From positions 1-23,246 of the forward strand of contig USLO01000008.1 in NCBI GenBank assembly GCA_900555515.1: a DNA stretch of 23,246 nt. Direction: 5' to 3'. Shown here piece after piece: positions 1-8,104 of the stretch; positions within the stretch are counted from its first letter, which is position 1, and every line of letters starts with the position of its first letter. The stretch comes from an uncultured Collinsella sp. (GTDB lineage Bacteria > Actinomycetota > Coriobacteriia > Coriobacteriales > Coriobacteriaceae). Position numbers and translations under genes: made by a program. The notes beneath the pieces were generated by a model that ran no database searches, was not told the origin of the DNA, and saw only the letters and a list, made by a program, of their open reading frames with translations.

Positions 1-32
1 ACTTCTTTCCTAATCAGCAGGGACAAGCGCTC

Positions 33-536
33 CTATTGCTCTTGCCCCAAGCGGACAAAGTGGGAAAAGTCGTTGGCGGCCACGGCGTCGTACACGGCGT
101 CGACGGCGTCAAAGACCTCCGGGGACATAGGGTTGTAAAACTCCGTATCGCCCGGCTGAATCCCTATGAAGACGATATCTTCGCACGATTGCTCGATTTC
201 CTCGATCAGAATCGACAAAGGGAGCGAATGCGTGGTGAACATCGACTTGCGGGCCACGTCACGTTTGTCGAGCAAGCGGATGGCGCCGACGGGCAGCGCC
301 ATGTCGGAGGCATCGACCAAAACCAAACGCGGCGGACGCTCACGCTTAACCTCGATGATGTCGTCCTCGGGCGTTTGCCCGCCGTCGATGGTGTACCAAC
401 CGGCGATGGGCGCGTCCTCCATCTTTTTGGAGAGCACGGGGCCGGCGGCATCGTCGGCACGCAGCACGCTTCCCGCCGTGAGCACGATACCCGCAAACGG
501 GGCGCCGTTCACACGTCCATCCACAACGCGACCCAT
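33..536 (-). CDS. hycI: Hydrogenase maturation endopeptidase, HycI family
   Basis: This 167-residue protein matches the HycI peptidase family, which clips the C-terminal tail of the group 4 hydrogenase large subunit after nickel insertion; here the target would be HyfG. Visible family motifs are RADDAAGP (residues 26-33), LVDASD (73-78) and TTHSLPL (101-107). By alignment from memory with E. coli HycI, Asp29, Asp75 and His103 are the nickel-sensing ligands. IDGGQTPEDDI and GIQPGDTEFYNPM also fit the family. The usual Gly-Asn before the DD motif is Gly-Ser here, and there are about a dozen extra N-terminal residues. The ATG shares one base with the TAA of the preceding hycH-family gene, so the two are translationally coupled. 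It is the last gene of the visible hyf cluster. An AGGAAAG sequence just past its stop (5-11) may be the ribosome site of a further gene outside the window. Confidence 0.93.
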   Translation of the reverse strand: MGRVVDGRVNGAPFAGIVLTAGSVLRADDAAGPVLSKKMEDAPIAGWYTIDGGQTPEDDIIEVKRERPPRLVLVDASDMALPVGAIRLLDKRDVARKSMFTTHSLPLSILIEEIEQSCEDIVFIGIQPGDTEFYNPMSPEVFDAVDAVYDAVAANDFSHFVRLGQEQ

Positions 537-1117
537 TACTGCAACCTTCCCGTCAGATACACGCCCGACACATCGCGCACGCGCTCAACCAGATCGCGAA
601 ACTTCATTAAGAACGCGACCTGCTGGGCATGCAGGCCAAAGTCGTCGTCGAACACCGAGATGCCAGCCTTGGCCGACCCACGAAAACCGCGTTCGTCGAG
701 CAGCGCATCGCAGGCCTCGAGCAGCGACGGCACCGCCGCCTTGTCGAGCTGGCACTCGCCAAAGGAGCGGATGGCCTCGAACTTGGTCTTGGCCTCCCCC
801 TCCGGCAGCGCGTCGACGAGCGAATAGAAGACATCCACCGGCACCGACAGGCGCGGCTCAAAGCAGTCGAGCACGCCGGTGTGATGGCCCACGGCGAGCG
901 TGTAGTACAGCACGTCGCAGGCCTCCTGGGGAACGTCTTCCTCGGTCTCCACAAACTTACGCGTGAGCTCATAGAAGACCACCTGGTCGGGCGCATGGCC
1001 CAGGCAGGGGTCGGCGACGCCCTCGGCGGCCTCGTCGCTTGCGCGCGAGGCATCGCCAAAGGAGCCGCCGAGCATACCGGGGCCCGCAAAGTAACCAGAG
1101 CGGTCCGTGAGCTCCAT
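536..1117 (-). CDS. hycH: Formate hydrogenlyase maturation protein, HycH/HyfJ family
   Basis: A 193-residue soluble protein of the HycH family, thought to act as a chaperone during maturation of the formate hydrogenlyase large subunit. From residue 46 it follows the E. coli HycH pattern: VVFYELTRKF, then CDVLYYTLAVGHHTGVLDCFE, a charged middle, and a C-terminal VYLTGRL. E. coli HycH is about 136 residues, so this protein has an extra N-terminus of roughly 45 residues (Gly/Ala/Asp rich) that I do not recognise. There is no better internal start near the family boundary. The start ATG abuts the hyfI stop (TAGATG), with GGAGG just upstream inside hyfI. The gene could equally be called hyfJ. Confidence 0.88.
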   Translation of the reverse strand: MELTDRSGYFAGPGMLGGSFGDASRASDEAAEGVADPCLGHAPDQVVFYELTRKFVETEEDVPQEACDVLYYTLAVGHHTGVLDCFEPRLSVPVDVFYSLVDALPEGEAKTKFEAIRSFGECQLDKAAVPSLLEACDALLDERGFRGSAKAGISVFDDDFGLHAQQVAFLMKFRDLVERVRDVSGVYLTGRLQ

Positions 1118-1900
1118 CTAGTGACCTCCGGCCAGCACCAGATCCTGCAGCGCCGAGTAGACCTCAACGCGGCGCGGATCGTCCTGCTTGTCGATGAGCA
1201 GCGCCATGGCACCTCGGATATCACCCTTGGGCGCGCCCTCGAGCGTATCCATAAACTCGTTGGCCAGGTCGCGGCCGTAACGGTAGCCGCTCATGGCGCG
1301 AGCCTCGCGCTCGATGGCAACGCGCAGCTTGTACGGCACGCCGGGGTGCAGGATATCGGCCTGCTCGCCGGCAGCCTCCACCGTGGTCTCGGCATGGAGC
1401 TTTTGATCCAGCAGGCCAAGTGCCATGGCAAAGCCGTAGACGGTCTGCGCGGGGCTGGGCGGGCAGCCGGGGATGTAGACATCGACCGGCAGAATCTTAT
1501 CCGTGCCGCCCCAGACGCAGTAGTTGTCGTAGAAGATGCCGCCGGTGCAGCCGCACGCGCCATAGGACACCACGATCTTGGGATCGGGTGCGGCCTCAAA
1601 CGCGCGCAGGGCCGGCATGCGCATGGCACGCGTCACGGCGCCGGTGTACAGCAGCACATCGGCGTGACGGGGCGAGGGCACGACCTTGATGCCAAAGCGC
1701 TCGACGTCGAAGACGGGCGTGATGGAACCGAAGATCTCGATCTCGCAGCCGTTGCAGCCGCCGCAGTCGACGCGGTAGACGTACACCGAGCGCTTGATCT
1801 TCTTAAGAAGGGTCGCCTTGGCCTTCTCGATGCTCTCGTCGAGCTCGATCTTGGTCGGGCGGTACTGAAGCCGCTCGGGCAAAAGCGTGGGTTCGGCCAT
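1118..1900 (-). CDS. hyfI: Hydrogenase small subunit, HyfI/HycG (NuoB-like)
   Basis: A 260-residue small subunit of a group 4a [NiFe] hydrogenase, homologous to NuoB. It carries the proximal [4Fe-4S] cluster that passes electrons to the Ni-Fe site in HyfG. Cluster-type cysteines appear in the expected order: CGGCNGCE (Cys46, 49, 52), GACGCTGG (Cys116, 118) and PGCPPSP (Cys146); the four real ligands are among these. There is no twin-arginine signal, as expected for a cytoplasm-facing group 4 enzyme. E. coli HyfI is about 252 residues, so length is normal. The start is set by AAGGAGG overlapping the hyfH stop, two bases away. The C-terminal part after residue 190 is less conserved. Confidence 0.95.
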   Translation of the reverse strand: MAEPTLLPERLQYRPTKIELDESIEKAKATLLKKIKRSVYVYRVDCGGCNGCEIEIFGSITPVFDVERFGIKVVPSPRHADVLLYTGAVTRAMRMPALRAFEAAPDPKIVVSYGACGCTGGIFYDNYCVWGGTDKILPVDVYIPGCPPSPAQTVYGFAMALGLLDQKLHAETTVEAAGEQADILHPGVPYKLRVAIEREARAMSGYRYGRDLANEFMDTLEGAPKGDIRGAMALLIDKQDDPRRVEVYSALQDLVLAGGH

Positions 1901-1902
1901 GG

Positions 1903-2619
1903 TTACTCCTCCTTCGTTTCAAAATCCATGATGATGCCCTCGACCGGCGCCGGACCGGCGGGAATCTCGGGCGCATCGGGGTTGAGCTCGCGGTCGATAT
2001 ACTCCGGGTTCACACCGTGGCCGCCCAGATACTCCATGCCGGGGCCCTGGGGCTCACCGGACGCAAGCGTCTCGTTGGCAGCCATGCCGTGCGCGTTGCC
2101 GGTCTTTACGGCCGAGGCGGCGCGCAGGGCGTCGAGCTCGCGCTTGCACTCCTGGCACATACCGACGGTACGGGCGGCCTGCTCGGCCTCCATGCCGCCG
2201 GCCTTTTGCAGCAGGCGCTTGGCGTAGTCGATCTCCTTGTGCGGGGCGAACGGCTTGCCGCAGCGCGAGCAGTGCTCGAGCGTGTAGACGCTCTTGCTGG
2301 TGAGGTCGTCCTTGCTCATGACGGCCAGCTCAAACTCCTCGGTGAGCTTGATGGCCTCCATGGGGCAGGCTTCCTCGCAGCGGCCGCAGAAGATGCAGCG
2401 GCCGTAGTCAATCGACCAGGTGATGGTGTCGGCCGCAAGGTCGGTGTCCATGCGAATGGCATCGGCCGGGCACGCCACGCCGCAGGCACCGCACGCGATG
2501 CAGAGCTCCGCGTTGTGCTCGGGCTTGCCGCGCATGTCCTTGTTGGTGGGGAACGGCGCAAACGGGTACTTGACCGTCGCGTCGCCGGCCTTGGCGTTAA
2601 CCTTCCAAAGCTTCAGCAT
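1903..2619 (-). CDS. hyfH: Hydrogenase ferredoxin-like subunit, HyfH/HycF (NuoI-like)
   Basis: A 238-residue subunit with two [4Fe-4S] motifs, CIACGACGVACP (Cys40, 43, 46, 50) and CIFCGRCEEACP (Cys75, 78, 81, 85), the NuoI-like relay between the electron-input ferredoxins and HyfI. A second region has CSRC (117-120) and CQEC (155-158), the paired CxxC that E. coli HycF/HyfH also shows and that probably binds a metal. The last 75 or so residues, rich in Gly, Pro, Asp and Glu, extend past the E. coli length of about 181 and look flexible. A longer reading frame runs upstream, but the ATG at 2619 is preferred. It lies one base after the hyfG stop and gives the family N-terminus (LKLWKVNAKAGDATVKYPF). 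Confidence 0.94.
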   Translation of the reverse strand: MLKLWKVNAKAGDATVKYPFAPFPTNKDMRGKPEHNAELCIACGACGVACPADAIRMDTDLAADTITWSIDYGRCIFCGRCEEACPMEAIKLTEEFELAVMSKDDLTSKSVYTLEHCSRCGKPFAPHKEIDYAKRLLQKAGGMEAEQAARTVGMCQECKRELDALRAASAVKTGNAHGMAANETLASGEPQGPGMEYLGGHGVNPEYIDRELNPDAPEIPAGPAPVEGIIMDFETKEE

Positions 2620-2620
2620 A

Positions 2621-4393
2621 TTAGAGCGCCTCCTCATCGAGCGGGGCGGCCATGGTGCCCTCGCCCGCAAGCGGCGACTTGTCACGCCAGACATTCTCGA
2701 ACTGCTCCTTGTCGAGCACGTGGTCGCGCTTGGCGGCGACATCGGTCACCGTCACGCGGTCGGTGCAGGAGTAGCACGGATCGAGCGAGCCGACGATCAG
2801 CGCAGCGTCACCCACGGTGTTGCCGCGGAACATGTAGCGCAGAACCGGCCAGTTGCTGTACGTGGCGGCCTTGGCGCGCCAGCGGTAGCACTTCTGGTTG
2901 TTGCCGAGCATGGCCCAGTGCACGTCCTCGCCGCGCGGCGCCTCGGTGGCGCCGATGGCGTACTTGTGCGGGGTGTACTCCCAATCCGTGGTGAGGATGG
3001 GGCCCGACGGGCAGTTCTCGAGCATGGTCTCGATCATGTCGATCGAATCGTAGACCTCCTGGATGCGGACGGCGGTACGGCCGAAGGCATCGCAGGTGTC
3101 GGCCGTAGCGGCGTGCATCTTTTGGACATCCGGATCGGCGTAGCCGTCGAAGGGATGGTCAAAGCGCACGTCGCGGGCATAGCCCGAGCCACGCATGAGC
3201 GGGCCGACCGGCGAAAAGTCGCGTGCGATCTTTCGATCCAGAATGCCGATGCCACTCGTACGCTCAATAAAGTTGGGCGTGGAGAGCAGCATGTCGACGA
3301 GTTCCTGAACCTCGGAGCGCAGCTGGTGGATGGTCGTGAGCGTGGAGAGCTTCTGCTCGGCCAAAATGTCGCGACGCACGCCGCCGATCACGTTGAGGCC
3401 GTAGGTCTTGCGGTGACCGGAGAGCTTCTCGGCCAGGTCCATGGACTTCTCGCGGACGCGGAAGAACTGCTGGAAGCCGGAGTCGAAGCCCGTGTAGTGC
3501 GATGCCAGGCCAATGTTGAGCAGATGCGAGTGCAGGCGCTCGACCTCGAGCATGATGGCGCGGATGTACTGGGCGCGCGGCGGGACATGAATGCCCTGGG
3601 CGCGCTCGACGGCCTCGGCATAGGCCACCGAGTGGGCGCAGCCGCAGATGCCGCAGATGCGGTCGGCGAGGAACGTCACGGCGTCATAGTTCAGGCGCGT
3701 CTCGGCGACCTTCTCCATGCCGCGGTGCACGTAGAACAGACGGTAGTCGGCGTCGACGATCGTCTCGCCCTCGACGAACAGGCGGAAGTGGCCGGGCTCG
3801 TCGGAGGTGATGTGCAGCGGTCCCATGGGAACGAGCGTGGTCTCCTTGCCCTTGGTGTCGGCCAAGAACTCGTAGTTTTCCATGTCGCTCGCGGGGGCGG
3901 GGCGGAAACGGTAATCCATCGAATCCTTGCGCAACGGGTACAGCCCGCTGGGCCAATCGTCGGGAAGCACCAGGCGACGGCGGTCGGGCAGACCCTCGGG
4001 AATCAGGCCAAACATATCGCGCAGCTCGCGCTCGCCCCACACGCAGGCGGGGACGAACGGCGTCACGGACGGGAACGTCATCTTGGCGGGGTCGACCTCG
4101 GCACGCACGGTAACCCAGCCGGGGTCCTCCCCCTCCATGGAGATGACGTAGTACACGGCGTAACGGCCGCACAGGCTGCGCTCGTCGTTGCCGACAATCA
4201 CAGGAATCCAGCCGTAGCGCTCGTAATACAGGTAGTGGACGGCCTCGGGCAGACGGTCCAGCTTGACGGTGATCGTCAGCTGGTCCTCGCACTGCCATTC
4301 GACCTTCTCGATAGCGCCCGGCACTGCAGCACGCAGGGCCTCGACGTGGCTTTCGCAGCGACGGGCGTAGTCCTTCTTTTCAGGTTCTGCCAT
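2621..4393 (-). CDS. hyfG: [NiFe] hydrogenase large subunit, HyfG/HycE (NuoC-NuoD fusion)
   Basis: A 590-residue catalytic subunit that reduces protons to H2. Residues about 10-165 are a NuoC-like domain (ERELRDMFGL, DDWPSGLYPLRKD). From about 190 it is the NuoD/large-subunit domain. The nickel ligands are present: RICGICGCAHS (Cys247, Cys250) and DPCYSCTDR (Cys540, Cys543), all encoded as Cys and not Sec. After Arg546 there is a 44-residue tail. In E. coli HycE, HycI cuts at the equivalent Arg, so this tail is the expected propeptide, and hycI lies in the same cluster. Length is close to E. coli HyfG. The start lies four bases after the hyfF stop. Expected partners are HyfI, HyfH and the membrane subunits. 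Confidence 0.97.
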   Translation of the reverse strand: MAEPEKKDYARRCESHVEALRAAVPGAIEKVEWQCEDQLTITVKLDRLPEAVHYLYYERYGWIPVIVGNDERSLCGRYAVYYVISMEGEDPGWVTVRAEVDPAKMTFPSVTPFVPACVWGERELRDMFGLIPEGLPDRRRLVLPDDWPSGLYPLRKDSMDYRFRPAPASDMENYEFLADTKGKETTLVPMGPLHITSDEPGHFRLFVEGETIVDADYRLFYVHRGMEKVAETRLNYDAVTFLADRICGICGCAHSVAYAEAVERAQGIHVPPRAQYIRAIMLEVERLHSHLLNIGLASHYTGFDSGFQQFFRVREKSMDLAEKLSGHRKTYGLNVIGGVRRDILAEQKLSTLTTIHQLRSEVQELVDMLLSTPNFIERTSGIGILDRKIARDFSPVGPLMRGSGYARDVRFDHPFDGYADPDVQKMHAATADTCDAFGRTAVRIQEVYDSIDMIETMLENCPSGPILTTDWEYTPHKYAIGATEAPRGEDVHWAMLGNNQKCYRWRAKAATYSNWPVLRYMFRGNTVGDAALIVGSLDPCYSCTDRVTVTDVAAKRDHVLDKEQFENVWRDKSPLAGEGTMAAPLDEEAL

Positions 4394-4397
4394 GGTG

Positions 4398-5963
4398 CTA
4401 ATTCACCTCACTTGTCTTGGTCTGGGAACTGAACACCATGCGGTAGAGAGGGGCCTCGTGGAGCTCTTCGACGCTCTGGTTCAAAACGACGGACGTTGCA
4501 TCCTCGACGCCGCTCGTGATGGCGACCGGGGTGGCGATACCGAACCACATGACCACGATCGCGAGGGCGATCTCGGGGATGATCATGAGGGCGGGCACCT
4601 CGTGGCGCTTCATGCCCTCGGGCGCCTTGCCGAAGATGGACTTGAGCGCGATGCCGGTAAGGGCGAAGTACACGCCGGTGAGGCCGATGGCCACGAGCAC
4701 GACCACCCAGATGGGACCGGACTGAACGCCGGCCACGAAGGTGAGGAACTCGGAGATGAACAGGGCGAACGGCGGGAAGGCGGCGAGCGCGAGCAGGGCG
4801 ATGATGGTGAGCGCTGCCGTGACGGGAGCGATCTCGACGACGCCCTTGATCTTGTTCAGGTCGCGGGTGTGGTAGATGTGCTGGATGTTACCGGCCATGC
4901 AGAAGGCGAGCGCCTTCGTGAAGCCGTGGAAGATGCAGTGCAGCAGGCAGGCGGCGATACCGAGCGGGCCACCGATACCCAGGCACAGCGCGACCACGCC
5001 GACGTTGTCGACGGAGGAGTACGCGAAGCGGCGCTTGATATCGTCCTGCTTGAAGATGCACAGGGCAGCCACCAGGATGGACAGCGTGCCCAGGATGAGC
5101 AGGAGCGTTCGCGGATAGGTGTCGCCCACCGTGATGATGGACAGGGAGTAGAAGCGGATGATCACCAGCATGGCGCACTTGAGCAGCACGCCCGAGAGCA
5201 GCGCGGAGACCGGGCTCGGAGCCTGGGAGTGCGCGTCGGGCAGCCAGGTGTGCATGGGGAACAGGCCCGCCTTGGTGCCGAAGCCGATGACGATGAACGC
5301 GAACGCGAGGCGCACGAGCATCGGGTCGAACTGGTCGGCGTAGGGCATGATGGAGGTGAGGAAGGCGGCCTCATGCGCGTTGGGCATGATATCGGCGGCG
5401 TTCGCGTAGATGAGCAGCGTGCCGAACAGGCCGAAGGCCACACCGGCGGTGCAGACCATCGCGTACTTCCAAGACGCCTCGAGCGCCTGCTTGTTCTTGT
5501 AGATGCCCACGAGGAACACGGTCGACAGCGTAGTGGCCTCGACCGCAGCCCAGGTGAGGATGATGTTGTTGGACAGGCAGGCGAGCAGCATCGTGAAGAC
5601 GAACAGGCTGAACAGCGCGTAGTACTGCTTGGTGCGCTCGGCCGGCATGGTCTTCTCCTCGATATCGATCTTGATATAGGAGATGGAGTACACGCCGGTG
5701 ATGAACCCGATGATGCCTACCAGAAGGACGAAGATCGACGAGAGCGAATCGAGATGGAGCCACAGGCCCAAAGCGTCGATATTCTGCCCGCTCGAGAGCA
5801 TGGTTCCCGCGGTGACGACCGAAAGGACAAGGGTCGCCGCGACGGAGATGGTGTTGAGCCCCGCGAAGACGTTGTAGGACGTCGTCTTGGGGAGCGCAGC
5901 CATAATCAGGGAGAACACGAGAGGACAAGCGAGCAGGGCGACCGTCAGCATTGAAACATCCAT
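4398..5963 (-). CDS. hyfF: Membrane subunit HyfF (antiporter-like, NuoL/M/N family)
   Basis: A 521-residue very hydrophobic protein with about 14 membrane helices, of the proton-conducting family shared by complex I and Mrp antiporters. It follows E. coli HyfF (about 526 residues) closely: GLWLHLDSL, the NNIILTWAAVEATTLSTVFLVG segment and FGTKAGLFPMHTWLPDAHSQAPSPVSALL. Glu142 and Lys231 occupy the usual buried charge positions of this family. It has no counterpart in the smaller Hyc complex, so with HyfD and HyfE it marks this as the Hyf (FHL-2) type. Coupling to ion translocation is inferred from the family. It begins three bases after the hyfE stop. An internal Met5 is a possible alternative start. 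Confidence 0.95.
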   Translation of the reverse strand: MDVSMLTVALLACPLVFSLIMAALPKTTSYNVFAGLNTISVAATLVLSVVTAGTMLSSGQNIDALGLWLHLDSLSSIFVLLVGIIGFITGVYSISYIKIDIEEKTMPAERTKQYYALFSLFVFTMLLACLSNNIILTWAAVEATTLSTVFLVGIYKNKQALEASWKYAMVCTAGVAFGLFGTLLIYANAADIMPNAHEAAFLTSIMPYADQFDPMLVRLAFAFIVIGFGTKAGLFPMHTWLPDAHSQAPSPVSALLSGVLLKCAMLVIIRFYSLSIITVGDTYPRTLLLILGTLSILVAALCIFKQDDIKRRFAYSSVDNVGVVALCLGIGGPLGIAACLLHCIFHGFTKALAFCMAGNIQHIYHTRDLNKIKGVVEIAPVTAALTIIALLALAAFPPFALFISEFLTFVAGVQSGPIWVVVLVAIGLTGVYFALTGIALKSIFGKAPEGMKRHEVPALMIIPEIALAIVVMWFGIATPVAITSGVEDATSVVLNQSVEELHEAPLYRMVFSSQTKTSEVN

Positions 5964-5966
5964 GGC

Positions 5967-6620
5967 CTACCCCTTCAATTCGGTCAGGTCGTGGGAGTCG
6001 AGCGACTTGGTGTCGTTCCAAATCCTCACGACGACGGCGGACATGATGATGACGGCGAAGATGGCGTCGGTGGCGATGCCGATCTCGATGATCTCGGGGG
6101 CCGTGGGCGCGAGCAGAGCGAGCGTCACGTGGCTACCGTTCTCCATAAGGCAGTACCCGAAGATCTGCTTGAGGATGTTGCGCTGGGAGATGATGCACGT
6201 GAGGCCGACGAAGAAGTGCGCGAAGCTGATGGCGAGGGCCGGAGTGGCCACCTCGGCGGTGGGCAGGCTCAGGCGCGTGACCACCGCGAAGCAGACGGCC
6301 ACCTCCAGACCGGTGAGGATGATGGTCCAGGCCGGCTTGATGGAGGAGGTCAGCGTGCTATCGGCAGGCGAACCCATCTTCTTGTAGGCACGGTTGAGAA
6401 TGAACGGAACGAGGATCACCTTGGTGACGAAGGCCGACGCGGCCCACATGAGAAGCTCGGTGGCACCGGTGGTGAGGCCCAGGGTGAGCAGCACGCCCAC
6501 CAGGACAACCGACTGGATCGCGTACCACTTGATGGCGGACGGGATGGTCTTCGAGACGACCACCATGGTGGAGGTCACGATCAGAAGACCGCCCAGGATA
6601 TTGACTAACGAATAACCCAT
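5967..6620 (-). CDS. hyfE: Membrane subunit HyfE (NuoK-like)
   Basis: A 217-residue membrane protein, essentially the length of E. coli HyfE (216). It shares the diagnostic stretch SQRNILKQIFGYCLMENGSH, followed by EIGIATDAIFAVIIM, and the C-terminal DLTELKG. The family is a NuoK-like small subunit of the Hyf membrane arm. About six or seven hydrophobic helices are visible. It is found in Hyf-type but not Hyc-type complexes. The start is set by GGAGG overlapping the hyfD stop, with 10 bases between the two genes. Confidence 0.95.
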   Translation of the reverse strand: MGYSLVNILGGLLIVTSTMVVVSKTIPSAIKWYAIQSVVLVGVLLTLGLTTGATELLMWAASAFVTKVILVPFILNRAYKKMGSPADSTLTSSIKPAWTIILTGLEVAVCFAVVTRLSLPTAEVATPALAISFAHFFVGLTCIISQRNILKQIFGYCLMENGSHVTLALLAPTAPEIIEIGIATDAIFAVIIMSAVVVRIWNDTKSLDSHDLTELKG

Positions 6621-6630
6621 GTCCTACCTC

Positions 6631-8088
6631 CTAACCCATCCAACTAGAGGACAGAGGACCGGCGACGACGACCATGATCATGAGGACGACGAACACGAAC
6701 GCCATGGCGCGCGGAAGGGGCTGGCCGGCGGCCACGGTCTCGCTCGGCTCACCGGGCAGGACCTTACCCATCCAACGCAGGAACCATGCGAAGGTGGCGA
6801 CGGTCTCGACGACCATGACGCACACGAGGACAAAGATGACCGTGTTGGTAGCACCAACCGCGAAGCCACCGGAAATGATCTGGAACTTGGAAAAGAACGT
6901 GCTCATGGGGGGCACGCCGGCGATAGCGGTCGCGGCGACCGCGAAGCCCACGCCCGTGACCGGGTACTTCTTCATGAGGCCCTGGATCTTGGGCAGCATA
7001 CGGGTTCCCAGCGTGAAGCTGAGAGAGCCAGCGATGAGGAAGAACAGGGTCTTGGTGAACGCGTGGTTGAAGATGTGCTCGACGGCGCCGTTAAACGCCA
7101 TCTGGCTTCCGAACACGGAGAGGCCCAGGCCAAAGAACACGTAGGCGAGCTGCGCGATCGTCGAGAAGGCGAGCAGGCGCTTCATATCCTTCTGGGGCAG
7201 GTACATGAGGAAGCCGAAGAGCATGGTCACGACGGCGTCGATGATGGCGACCCAACCGACGATCTCGGGGATATCGCCGGCGCTCGCAAGAGCGCGGGCG
7301 AACACGCACACGCCGACCTTAACCATGGACGCGCCATGAAGGTAGGCGGAAACGGGCGTGGGGGCCTCCATTGCGGAGGGCAGCCACATGTAGAGCGGGA
7401 ACTGGGCGGACTTGGCCCAAGCAGCGAACAGGATGAGCAGCAGCACGACGGTCTTCATACCGGAATCGAGCTGGGAGATCGCGCTCAGCGCGAACGTGCC
7501 GGTTCCGGCGAACAGGAAGGCCGCGCCGATGTAGAGTCCCAGAGCGCCGATATGGGTGATGATGAGCGCCTTCATACCGGCCTTCTTGGCCGTGGGCGTC
7601 ATGTAGTAGCTGATGAGGCCCCAGGAGCACACACCGGTGATCTCGAAGAAAACGAGCTGGCCGACGATGGTGGAGCTGTAGGCGAGACCGGCCATGGCGC
7701 CGATGAACGTGGAGAAGTACACGTAGAAGCGACGACGGGGCGCGTCGGGATGCTCCTTATTCTTATCGCTCATGTACGGGAACGAATAGATGACGACGAG
7801 CAGGCCGATAGCGACGAAAGCGGGTGCGAGCAGCGTGCTCATCCGGTCGAATATGAAGCCCATGACCAAGGTCTGGCCCATACTCGCCCAGGTTACATCG
7901 ACCGCGTTCATGCCGTTTCCGGCAAACGTCGCGGCCAAGCCAACGGAAGCGACCGTGGCGATGCCGCCGGCAAAGGCGCAGATCCATTTAGCGTAGGGAC
8001 GCGGCAGCATGACGATGAGCAGGGAGCCCAGCATGGGGACGGCGATCGCCACCATGGCAAAGAGGGACAAGCTCGATTCGATTGACAT
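6631..8088 (-). CDS. hyfD: Membrane subunit HyfD (antiporter-like, NuoL/M/N family)
   Basis: A 485-residue polytopic membrane protein that tracks E. coli HyfD (about 479 residues). Visible matches are DKNKEHPDAP, FIGAMAGLAYSSTIVGQLVFFEITGVCSW, and AWAKSAQFPLYMWLPSAMEAPTPVSAYLH. Family charges sit at Glu149, Lys226 and Lys257. Its role is inferred to be part of the ion-pumping membrane arm of the hydrogenase. A GGGAG ribosome site lies six bases before the ATG. It is 16 bases downstream of hyfC and 10 bases upstream of hyfE. Confidence 0.95.
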   Translation of the reverse strand: MSIESSLSLFAMVAIAVPMLGSLLIVMLPRPYAKWICAFAGGIATVASVGLAATFAGNGMNAVDVTWASMGQTLVMGFIFDRMSTLLAPAFVAIGLLVVIYSFPYMSDKNKEHPDAPRRRFYVYFSTFIGAMAGLAYSSTIVGQLVFFEITGVCSWGLISYYMTPTAKKAGMKALIITHIGALGLYIGAAFLFAGTGTFALSAISQLDSGMKTVVLLLILFAAWAKSAQFPLYMWLPSAMEAPTPVSAYLHGASMVKVGVCVFARALASAGDIPEIVGWVAIIDAVVTMLFGFLMYLPQKDMKRLLAFSTIAQLAYVFFGLGLSVFGSQMAFNGAVEHIFNHAFTKTLFFLIAGSLSFTLGTRMLPKIQGLMKKYPVTGVGFAVAATAIAGVPPMSTFFSKFQIISGGFAVGATNTVIFVLVCVMVVETVATFAWFLRWMGKVLPGEPSETVAAGQPLPRAMAFVFVVLMIMVVVAGPLSSSWMG

Positions 8089-8104
8089 AGTTTCTCCCTT
8101 CTCC

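Noticed and set aside
2621..4393. Possible selenocysteine in the hydrogenase large subunit
   Set aside because: Both CxxC motifs are encoded by ordinary cysteine codons, and the frame has no internal TGA.
629..4432. Long plus-strand open frames opposite hyfG-hycI (for example 629-2227 and 2420-4432)
   Set aside because: They are antisense shadows of GC-rich genes, with Arg/His/Gly/Asp-rich low-complexity translations and no family motifs; the minus strand is fully explained by hyf genes.
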